Assembly: GCA_050260215.1 (NCBI GenBank)
Contig: JBLNBU010000134.1
Span: 1 to 13,497, forward strand
Source: JBLNBU01 sp050260215
GTDB taxonomy: Bacteria; Pseudomonadota; Alphaproteobacteria; Rhodospirillales; Magnetospirillaceae
Direction of reading: 5' to 3'
DNA: 13,497 bases
Part shown: piece by piece, positions 5,529 to 12,513 of the stretch
Numbering within the stretch: the stretch's first letter is position 1
How the letters are laid out: each line of letters starts with the position of its first letter
Translations under genes and position numbers: made by a program
Notes under the pieces: model-generated
Seen by the model: only the letters and a program-made list of their open reading frames with translations
The model's database searches: none
What the model was told of the DNA's origin: nothing

Positions 5529-7451
5529 ATGCGCTCCCGCCCTGCCCCGCCGCCCCGGCTTTACCGGGCCATCTTGGTCGCTGCCTTCGTCGCCGTGCAG
5601 GCGGCCGTGGCCCCGGTGGCGCTGCTCGATCCCATGTCCTATCCCTTTGGCCCGCCGTGGAACCCGGTGGCAGGTGCTGCCATGGCCCTGCTGCTTATGG
5701 GTGGGCGGGGCATGGCGGCAGTGGTGGTCGCGGTGGTCGCCCTGGCCGGATGGCTGACCCTGGACGGCGGCCTGCTTCCCCATCTGGCCGAGGGCGTGCT
5801 GCTGGCCGCCGTCTACGGCGCCGCCGCCCACGTCCTGGTCGGCCGCCTGCGGCTGGATCCCGCCCTGGGGTCGCTGCGCGACGTGGTGCGCCTGCTGGCC
5901 GCGGCGGTGCTGGCCGCGGCGGTCCATGCGCTGGGGCTGCTGCCGCTGCGCCAGGGCGACGCCTTCGGGCTGACCGACACCTTCCTGCGCCTGTGGGCCG
6001 GCGACGTGCTGGGCGTGGTGGTGATCACCCCGCTGGCCATGCTGTACCTGGACGGCGGGCCGATCCCCAGGCCGCGCACCGGCAACGTGCTCGAGGGGCT
6101 GTCCGTCGCCCTGGTGCTGTGGATCGACTTCGGCCTGCACGCGCAGCAGAAGTTCCGCTTCTTCTATCTGCTGGTCATGCCGCTGGTGTGGATTGCCGCC
6201 CGCCATGGGCTGAGGGGTGCCGCCGCCGGCGTCGCCCTGGCCCAGCTGGGCCTGCTGGTGGCGGTGCGCGAGGTGCCCTTCCGCGACCAGTCGCTGACCC
6301 TGCTGCAGCTGATCATGCTGACCTTCTCGGTGACCACGCTGCTGCTGGGCGCGGTGGTCAGCGAGCAGCGGCGCAGCCGGGCGGCACTGAAAGACAGCAA
6401 GGCGCGCCTGGATGCCATCGTCGCCATGGCCCCAGACGCGGTGCTGACCATCGACGCCGACGGCGCGATCGAGTCCGCCAATCCGGCGTGCGAGCCGCTG
6501 TTCGGCTATGGCGCCGACGACCTGGTCGGCCGTTCCGTGGCGGTGGTGCTGCCGGCGCTGGCCACGGTGGCCGGCCCCATGCGCCAGGAGGCCAAGGCCT
6601 ATCGCCGCGACGGCACCACCGTCGCCGTCGAGGTGGCCGTCGCCCCGGCCGAGTTGTCCGACCGCCGCCTGCAGGTGGCTGTGGTGCGCGACATCAGCCA
6701 GCGCAAGGCCAGCGAGGCCCGGCTGTGGGAGCACCAGGCCGACCTGGCCCATGCCAGCCGGCTGTCGGTTTCGGAAAAGCTGGCCACGGCGCTGGCCCAC
6801 CAGCTCAACCAGCCGCTGGCCGCGGTGGTCGGCTACACGCGGGCGTCGCAGCGCCTGCTCAAGGTTGGCACCGAGCCGATGGCCACCATCCACGAGGCCA
6901 TGGACAAGGCGGTCGACCAGGCGCTGCGCGCCGGCGAGATCATCCGCCGCACCCGCGAGTTCCTGAGCTCCGGCGACATGACCGCGGCACGCGTCTCGGT
7001 GGCCGAGCTGGCCGGCGACGCCGCCCGCCTGGCGGCGCCGCGCTACGCCGGCTACGACGTGGGCCTGAGGACGGCCGTCCCCGAAGGCCTGCCGCCGGTC
7101 GAGGTCGATCCGCTGCAGATCGAGCAGGTGCTGGGCAACCTGCTCAACAACGCGCTGGAAGCCATCGTCACCACGCGGGCACCGATCCGCGACGTCTGCA
7201 TCTCGGCCACCTTGCTGCGCCGCGGCTGGGTCGAGTTCACGGTCAAGGACTCAGGTCCCGGCATAGCGCCCGAGGTCGCCGACCGCCTGTTCAAGCCCTT
7301 CACCACCTCCAAGGCCAACGGCATGGGCATGGGGCTGTTCATCGCCCAGTCCATCGTCGAGGCCCATGGCGGAACCATGCGGGTCGAAAGCCGACCCGGC
7401 GAAGGGACCGCCTTTTCCTTCACCCTGCCGACCGCCGTCGAGGAGCCATGA
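5529..7451 (+). CDS. MASE1-PAS sensor histidine kinase, FixL-like catalytic core
   Basis: A 640-residue membrane sensor kinase. Residues 1-285 carry about eight to ten hydrophobic helices of MASE1 type. A PAS domain spans about 294-395 (APDAVLTIDADGAIESANPA). The HisKA region has ALAHQLNQPLAAVVGYTRAS with phosphoacceptor H424, very like FixL. The ATPase has the N box NLLNNALEA (537-545), G1 DSGPGIA (574-580), F box LFKPFTTSK and G2 GMGMGL (598-603). It should autophosphorylate and pass phosphate to the regulator encoded next, whose ATG overlaps its stop. The PAS lacks the histidine that binds heme in FixL, so oxygen sensing by that route is unlikely. H424 is followed by Gln rather than the usual Glu. 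The start at 5529 keeps the first membrane helix, but no ribosome site is visible. The signal is unknown. Confidence 0.93.
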   Translation: MRSRPAPPPRLYRAILVAAFVAVQAAVAPVALLDPMSYPFGPPWNPVAGAAMALLLMGGRGMAAVVVAVVALAGWLTLDGGLLPHLAEGVLLAAVYGAAAHVLVGRLRLDPALGSLRDVVRLLAAAVLAAAVHALGLLPLRQGDAFGLTDTFLRLWAGDVLGVVVITPLAMLYLDGGPIPRPRTGNVLEGLSVALVLWIDFGLHAQQKFRFFYLLVMPLVWIAARHGLRGAAAGVALAQLGLLVAVREVPFRDQSLTLLQLIMLTFSVTTLLLGAVVSEQRRSRAALKDSKARLDAIVAMAPDAVLTIDADGAIESANPACEPLFGYGADDLVGRSVAVVLPALATVAGPMRQEAKAYRRDGTTVAVEVAVAPAELSDRRLQVAVVRDISQRKASEARLWEHQADLAHASRLSVSEKLATALAHQLNQPLAAVVGYTRASQRLLKVGTEPMATIHEAMDKAVDQALRAGEIIRRTREFLSSGDMTAARVSVAELAGDAARLAAPRYAGYDVGLRTAVPEGLPPVEVDPLQIEQVLGNLLNNALEAIVTTRAPIRDVCISATLLRRGWVEFTVKDSGPGIAPEVADRLFKPFTTSKANGMGMGLFIAQSIVEAHGGTMRVESRPGEGTAFSFTLPTAVEEP

Positions 7452-8080
7452 CCGAGGCCGCCAAGATCTCCGCCCCCGTTCCCATCGTCCACGTCGTCGA
7501 CGACGACGAGGCCGTGCGCGATTCCATCCGCCTGCTGCTCTATTCGGTGGGGCTCAAGGTCGAGCCCTATGCCTCGGCCGCCGACTTCCTGGCCCGCGCC
7601 GACCTGGCGCGGCCGGGCTGCGTCGTCGCCGACGTGCGCATGCCGGGCATGAGCGGGCTGGACCTGCAGAAGGTGCTGGCCGCGCGCAACGTGCCGCTGC
7701 CGGTGATCATCCTGACCGGCCACGGCGACATCCCCATGGCGGTGGGCGCCCTGCGCGCCGGGGCCAGCGACTTCATCGAAAAGCCCTACGACGACCAGCA
7801 CCTGATCGACAGCGTGCACCGCGCCCTCGAGGTGGGCGACCGCGAGCGCCGCGACCGCGAGCGGGTCGAGCGTGCGCGGGCCTGCTGGGAGCGGCTGACG
7901 GCGCGCGAACGCGACGTCATGACCATGGTCGCGGCCGGCGATTCCAACAAGGTGATCGCCGCCCGGCTGGGCATCAGCCCGCGCACCGTCGAGGTCCATC
8001 GCGGCAACGTCATGGAGAAGTTCGAGGTCCGCAGCCTGTCGGAACTGGTGCGTGCCGCCCAACTGCTTGAGGAAGCATAG
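7448..8080 (+). CDS. FixJ-family response regulator (receiver + LuxR-type HTH)
   Basis: A 210-residue response regulator. The receiver domain has the acidic pair D19-D20 in VHVVDDDEA, phosphoacceptor D62 in CVVADVRMPGMSGLD, T90 in IILTGHGD and K112 in IEKPYDD. A charged linker (about 125-148) leads to a LuxR/FixJ HTH at about 150-205 (LTARERDVMTMVAAGDSNKV then IAARLGISPRTVEVHRGNVM). Length and layout match FixJ and related regulators such as TodT and StyR. The ATG overlaps the kinase TGA by four bases (ATGA), so the two are translationally coupled and surely cognate. Phosphorylation should trigger dimerisation and binding to an inverted repeat, and a candidate site lies before the kinase gene. 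The regulon is unknown. The symbol fixJ is not given because nitrogen-fixation control is not shown here. Confidence 0.95.
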   Translation: MTEAAKISAPVPIVHVVDDDEAVRDSIRLLLYSVGLKVEPYASAADFLARADLARPGCVVADVRMPGMSGLDLQKVLAARNVPLPVIILTGHGDIPMAVGALRAGASDFIEKPYDDQHLIDSVHRALEVGDRERRDRERVERARACWERLTARERDVMTMVAAGDSNKVIAARLGISPRTVEVHRGNVMEKFEVRSLSELVRAAQLLEEA

Positions 8081-8140
8081 GCCTTTGCACTTGATTCCGG
8101 GCCTCGCCCGCGCTTGACTGCCCGTGGGGACAACGTAGAG

Positions 8141-11100
8141 ATGACCGTCATGGACGTGATGGAACAGGCGCCGCCCGGGGATACGGCGAGCGACGACATC
8201 GCCGCCCTGCTGGAGCAGGCAGACCTGGCCCGGCGGACCGGCGACCCGGCCGGGGCCGTGGCCGCCTATGACCAGGTGCTGCAGTCACGCCCCTTCCACA
8301 TCGAAGCCCTGCTCGAACGCACCCGCCTGCTGCGCGGCCTCGGCCGCGCGCGCGAGGGGCTGGGCTCGTGCCTGACCGTGCTGGAACGCGACCTAGCCCA
8401 TCTCGACGGGCGGGTCGAGCTGGCCGCCACCTTGCGCGCCCTTGGCCGCACCCCCGAGGCCGAGGCCATCCAGGCGGCGCTGGTGCGCGACGAGCCCGAC
8501 GGCGCCGAGGCATGGATGGGCCTGGGCCGCCTGCTGGCCGAACAGAACCACCTGCCGGCCGCCGAGGCCGCCCTGCGCCGCGCCGTCGCCCTGGCTCCCG
8601 CCATGCCCGAGGCCCGCCTTGAACTGGCCCGCCTGCTGGCCGCTCGCTCGGAGCCGGCGGCGGCCATCGACGCCTTCCACGACGCCCTGGCGCTATCCCC
8701 CGACGACGCCGGCGCCCATGCCGGGCTGGCCCGTGCCCTGATGGCGCTGGGCCGCCTGGACGAGGCCGCCGACCGGGTCGAGCGCGCGCTGGCGCTGGAC
8801 GACGAGCACGTCGACGCCCACCTGGCCCGCGCCGCCCTCAGGGTCATGCGCGGCGACCTGGCCGGATCGTGGGACGACGCCGAGTGGCGCTGGCACCGGC
8901 CCGGTGCGGCACGCCCCGTCCTGCCGGGCGAGCCGTGGGAAGGCGGCCCCATCGACGGGCGCTCGCTGCTGCTGTTCGCCGAGCGCAGCATCGCCGACAC
9001 CATCCAGATGGCCCGCTTCCTGCCGTTCATGGCCGAGATGGGCGCCAAGATCACGGTGGCGGTCCACCCCAGCTTGGTGGCGCTGTTCGAGACCATCGAC
9101 GGCATCGCCGTGGTCAACGGCTCTCAAGCCCTGCCGCCCACCGTCGAGGCCGAGCTGACCGCCTCGCTGCTGGACCTGCCGCGCCTGTTGGGCGTCGGGC
9201 TCGACGACGTGCCGCCTGGCCCCTACCTGTCCGCCCCCGAGGCTGCCCGCCGCCCCATCGGCGCGCCGCCCGGCACGGTGCTGAAGGTCGGCATGGCCTG
9301 GGCCGGGGCCACCGACCCGGCCGCACAGGTCCCGTTCGCCGCGCTGCTGGCGCTGGCCGAGGTCGAAGGCGTGGCCCTTTACGCCCTGCAGCACGGGCCG
9401 CGCGCCGCCGATGCGCTGGCGCTTGGCCATCCGGCCCTGGTCACCGACCTGTCGCCCACCGTCAACAACTTCGCCGACATCGCCGGGCGCATCGACCAGC
9501 TGGACCTGGTGATCGCCGCCGATTCGCCCACCGCCCACCTGGCCGCCGCCATGGGCAAGCCGGTGTGGCTGCTGACCGCGTACGGCCCCGATCCCCGCTG
9601 GATGCTGGAGCGCGACGACAGCCCCTGGTACCCGACCATGCGCCTGCTGCGACAGGACGCTCCCGGCGACTGGGCCGCCCCCATCGCGCGCGCCCAGGCG
9701 CTGCTGCGCTCCATGGCCGCCGACGCCATCGAGACGGCCCAGGCCGGCGCCCAGGCCTCGGGGCCGCAGACCACCTTGCGCATCATGCTGGCCGCCCACC
9801 TGGCGGCCGGCGACCTGTTCGTCGACGTTGAGGCCGACGAGGGCACCTTCACCTTCGATGCCGCCGCCCATCCGTCGGGCGACGTGCACGTGCTGGCGCT
9901 GGAACCGCGCCAGGCCGATGCCGAGTTCCTGCAAGACAGCCTGGCCATCGCCGGCGTCCCCGACGGCGTGGTCACGGTGATCACCGCCGCCGTCGGCGAC
10001 CGCAGCGGCAGCGCGCTGGTCTCCAAGCAGCCACGCCACGGCCGCCGCGTCTTCGCCGTGCCCGAATGGGTGCCCGGCCGCACCGAGATGGTCTCGCTGG
10101 ATGCGGTGCTGGCCGACCACGCCGAGGCGCTGGAGCGCCGGGTGGTCATGCGCCTGGGCCAGCAGGGCTGGGAGGCCGAGATCCTGGACGGGCTGTGGGA
10201 ATGGCTGGCGCTGGGCCGCGTCGCCGTCCTGCTGTGGGAGCATCGCGACGGATCGGCCGCCGCCGAGATCGCCGCCGGCAACGGCTATGGCCTGTGGCGG
10301 CTGCCCGAGGGCGCCACCGAGGCCGTGCCCTTCGACGGCGAGCCCGGACCGGTCCTGGCACTTGCCCCCGGGCTGGAGCCTGCGGCCCGCTACGGCGGCG
10401 ACGACGCCTGGTCGCCGGCCGCCATCGCCGATGCCCGCGGCGAGGCCGCGCGCCTGACCGCCGAGGGCCTGGACCACCACCGGGCCGGGCGCATCCCCGA
10501 AGCCGGCCGCTGCTATGGCCGCGCCCTGGTGCACGACCCCTTTGCCCCCGACGCCAACGCCAACCTGGGGGTGCTGCTGCGCCTGACCGGCCGGCTGGAT
10601 GCCGCGGTGGCCTGCGGCCGTCGGGCGCTGGTGCGCGGGGCGCTGGCCGCCGCCTCGTCCAACCTGGGCAACGCGCTGCGCGATCTCGGCCGCTTTGCCG
10701 AGGCCGAGGCCGCCCATCTGGCCGCCCTGGAACAGCAGCCGCACAATCCGGAATACCTTTACAACCTGGCCCTGGTCCGCCGCGACGCCGGCCATGCCCG
10801 CGAGGCCGCGGCACTGCTGGAAAAGGTCCACGCCCAATGGCCGGACCGGCCGGCGGTGGCCTTCGAGCTGGCCCAATCGCGCCTGAAGGCCGGCGACGAC
10901 GAGGGTGGCTTCGCCGTGCTGGTCGGGCGGCGCCGGCTGCCGCTCACCGATGCCGACCTGCCGGTGTGGGACGGCAGCCCGCCCGAGGGCCGCACCATCC
11001 TGGTCCACGACGACGGCGACGTGGTCGACACGCTGATGCTGGCCCGCTACATCCCGCTGCTTTCGGCCCACGGCGCCCTGGTTGCGGTCGAGTGCGTGCC

Positions 11101-11719
11101 CGAGCTGGCCCCGATCATGGCCGCCCTGCCCGGGGTCGAGACCGCGGTTGCCCGCGGCGAGCCCCTGCCCGCCTGCGACCTGCGCATCGGCCTGACCGAC
11201 CTGCCGCGCCTGGTGGGCGACGGCCGGCGCGTCCACGACGTGCCGTATCTCCATCCCTCGGCCGCCGTGGCAGGACGCGTCCCCGGTCCGCTGCGGGTCG
11301 GCCTGGCCTGGGGCCGGGGCCCGCGGTCGTGCCCGCCGGCCGAGCTGCTGGCCCTGGCCGCCCAGCCCGGCGTTTCCCTGGTGGCCCTGGGCGAGCGCGG
11401 CTCCATGCTTCCCGCCCTGGGTGCCGGCGCGCTGGTGGCGACGGCCGACGGGGTGCTGGCCGACATGGTCGCCGGCGTCGACCTGGTGGTCGGCGACCCC
11501 GGCGCGCCCGAGGTTCACCTGGCCGGCGCCATGGCGCGACCGGCATGGGTCGCCCTGCCCCTGGGCGCCGACTGGCGCTGGCCCGACGACCGCGACGATT
11601 CGCCCTGGTACCCGACTGCGCGGGTCTTCCGCCAGTCGCCAGACGGCTCGTGGCACGACGCCATGGGGCGGATGGTCCGCGCGCTCAGCGCGGCAGCCGC
11701 GACTTCGCGTTCAGGGTGA
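8141..11719 (+). CDS. Giant TPR / glycosyltransferase-like protein with duplicated TPR-GT units
   Basis: An approximately 1192-residue cytosolic protein. Domains in order: TPR repeats (about 19-243), a GT9/GT41-like glycosyltransferase fold (about 248-515) ending in DSPWYPTMRLLRQ (from 493), an FkbM-methyltransferase-like module (about 545-700), a second TPR set (about 767-925), and a second GT-like unit (about 935-1185) ending in DSPWYPTARVFRQ (from 1153). The two GT ends lie 660 residues apart, as expected for an internal duplication. TPR-GT proteins of this type usually glycosylate surface or flagellar proteins, or help polysaccharide assembly. The FkbM module lacks expected residues (DVEADEG for DVGANxG; RLGQQGWE for KIDVxGAE), so methyl transfer is doubtful. 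ATG 8141 was chosen; a TTG at 8114 and an ATG at 8150 are alternatives, with only a weak GGGGA ribosome site. It follows the regulator gene by 60 bases and may be co-transcribed with it. Confidence 0.85.
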   Translation: MTVMDVMEQAPPGDTASDDIAALLEQADLARRTGDPAGAVAAYDQVLQSRPFHIEALLERTRLLRGLGRAREGLGSCLTVLERDLAHLDGRVELAATLRALGRTPEAEAIQAALVRDEPDGAEAWMGLGRLLAEQNHLPAAEAALRRAVALAPAMPEARLELARLLAARSEPAAAIDAFHDALALSPDDAGAHAGLARALMALGRLDEAADRVERALALDDEHVDAHLARAALRVMRGDLAGSWDDAEWRWHRPGAARPVLPGEPWEGGPIDGRSLLLFAERSIADTIQMARFLPFMAEMGAKITVAVHPSLVALFETIDGIAVVNGSQALPPTVEAELTASLLDLPRLLGVGLDDVPPGPYLSAPEAARRPIGAPPGTVLKVGMAWAGATDPAAQVPFAALLALAEVEGVALYALQHGPRAADALALGHPALVTDLSPTVNNFADIAGRIDQLDLVIAADSPTAHLAAAMGKPVWLLTAYGPDPRWMLERDDSPWYPTMRLLRQDAPGDWAAPIARAQALLRSMAADAIETAQAGAQASGPQTTLRIMLAAHLAAGDLFVDVEADEGTFTFDAAAHPSGDVHVLALEPRQADAEFLQDSLAIAGVPDGVVTVITAAVGDRSGSALVSKQPRHGRRVFAVPEWVPGRTEMVSLDAVLADHAEALERRVVMRLGQQGWEAEILDGLWEWLALGRVAVLLWEHRDGSAAAEIAAGNGYGLWRLPEGATEAVPFDGEPGPVLALAPGLEPAARYGGDDAWSPAAIADARGEAARLTAEGLDHHRAGRIPEAGRCYGRALVHDPFAPDANANLGVLLRLTGRLDAAVACGRRALVRGALAAASSNLGNALRDLGRFAEAEAAHLAALEQQPHNPEYLYNLALVRRDAGHAREAAALLEKVHAQWPDRPAVAFELAQSRLKAGDDEGGFAVLVGRRRLPLTDADLPVWDGSPPEGRTILVHDDGDVVDTLMLARYIPLLSAHGALVAVECVPELAPIMAALPGVETAVARGEPLPACDLRIGLTDLPRLVGDGRRVHDVPYLHPSAAVAGRVPGPLRVGLAWGRGPRSCPPAELLALAAQPGVSLVALGERGSMLPALGAGALVATADGVLADMVAGVDLVVGDPGAPEVHLAGAMARPAWVALPLGADWRWPDDRDDSPWYPTARVFRQSPDGSWHDAMGRMVRALSAAAATSRSG

Positions 11720-12053
11720 AGCGGAACGGCAGCAGCCCCTGCGCCAGCGTCGAGAAATCGTAGCTGGCGGCCACGGTGATGCCGTTGGCGTCCGAGGTGA
11801 CGGTGAACACCACCGGCTCGCCGGTCAGGCCCAGCCGGCTGGTGGCGGTCGCCGCAATGGCCGTGTTGGTGGCGGTCGAATTGACCAGGGCCCAGCGGGT
11901 GGCCTCCTCGCAGGCGAACTGCATGGTCTGGCGGAACCACATGGCGCGGCCGAATTCGACGGTGCCGACCAGGAAGGCCAGCAGCACCGGCGCGATCAGG
12001 GCGAACTCGACCGCCGCCGTCCCCTTCGTGCACCGTCGCAAGGCCGCAATCAT
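11685..12053 (-). CDS. TadE-like pseudopilin (second copy)
   Basis: A 122-residue type IV pilin-like protein of the TadE family, exported and probably part of, or an assembly factor for, Flp/Tad pili. Its N-terminus RRCTKG-TAAVEFALIAPVLL has the prepilin peptidase pattern: cleavage is expected after G11, putting E16 at mature position 5, followed by a 20-residue hydrophobic helix ending at EFG. A good GGGGAGG ribosome site lies five bases before the ATG. It is the third gene of a tight minus-strand group, 11 bases after the previous TadE-like gene. Its last 35 bases overlap the 3' end of the convergent TPR gene. There are two cysteines, C8 before the cleavage site and C48 after it. Of the paired copies, which is TadE and which TadF cannot be settled here. 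Confidence 0.85.
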   Translation of the reverse strand: MIAALRRCTKGTAAVEFALIAPVLLAFLVGTVEFGRAMWFRQTMQFACEEATRWALVNSTATNTAIAATATSRLGLTGEPVVFTVTSDANGITVAASYDFSTLAQGLLPFRFTLNAKSRLPR

Positions 12054-12064
12054 CCAAGCCTCCC

Positions 12065-12508
12065 CTAGTTGAACCGAAGCGTCGCCGCAGCCGTCAGCGG
12101 CAACGAGGTGGGAAAGCCGGGAAACTGGAAGGTAAGCCGCCAGGTCTCGGTGACCGTCACGGTGACATAGCTGCGCTTCTGGCTGCCGTCGCCGCAGGTG
12201 GCGTCCTGCGCCACCGTGCTGCCGTCGGCGCAGCCCCAGCTGAACGCGGTGGCCACGGTGATCTTGGACGGATCCAGCCCGGCGCCCTGCTGCACCGCCG
12301 ACACCATGCCGGCGGTGTCGGTGGTGTGGGAATAGCCATACTGGACCCCGGCCCAGGCCGCGCTTTCCAGGCGCATCTTCTCGTTGACCGCCAGCCCGAA
12401 CTCGGCCAAGCCGACCAGCATCACCATCATGAACGGCAGGGTCAGGGCGAACTCGACCGCGGTGACGCCGCGGCGGCAGCGGGCAAGGCGGGACAGCAGG
12501 GCGGCCAT
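12065..12508 (-). CDS. TadE-like pseudopilin (first copy)
   Basis: A 147-residue TadE-family pseudopilin. CRRG-VTAVEFALTLPFMMVM predicts prepilin peptidase cleavage after G14 with E19 at mature position 5, followed by a hydrophobic helix to about residue 35 and the conserved EFG. The C-terminal domain carries two cysteines, C93 and C105, close enough for a disulfide in the periplasm, and ends in TAAATLRFN. A GGTGGAG ribosome site lies eight bases before the ATG. The preceding TadG-like stop is only five bases upstream, and the next TadE-like gene follows by 11 bases, so all three are co-transcribed. The longer open frame upstream to 12571 is unlikely because it overlaps the TadG-like gene and lacks the prepilin start. 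Function is by family: Flp/Tad pilus assembly at the inner membrane and periplasm. Confidence 0.87.
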   Translation of the reverse strand: MAALLSRLARCRRGVTAVEFALTLPFMMVMLVGLAEFGLAVNEKMRLESAAWAGVQYGYSHTTDTAGMVSAVQQGAGLDPSKITVATAFSWGCADGSTVAQDATCGDGSQKRSYVTVTVTETWRLTFQFPGFPTSLPLTAAATLRFN

Positions 12509-12513
12509 GGCGG

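Noticed and set aside
6408..6715. Heme-binding PAS domain as in FixL
   Set aside because: The histidine-containing motif that ligates heme in FixL is not present in this PAS domain.
5657..7447. Long plus-strand frame upstream of and in frame with the response regulator
   Set aside because: Only the part from 7448 has regulator motifs. The upstream part is the Gly/Arg/Pro-rich alternate frame of the kinase gene.
8098..8110. Small dyad CGGGC-CTC-GCCCG between the regulator and TPR genes as a terminator
   Set aside because: The stem is only five bases, no T-run follows, and such dyads are common by chance at this GC content.
8693..11656. Very long minus-strand open frame antisense to the TPR/GT gene
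   Set aside because: It arises from high GC at codon third positions. The translation is Gln/Gly/Ala/His-rich with no domain, whereas the plus strand shows clear TPR and GT motifs.
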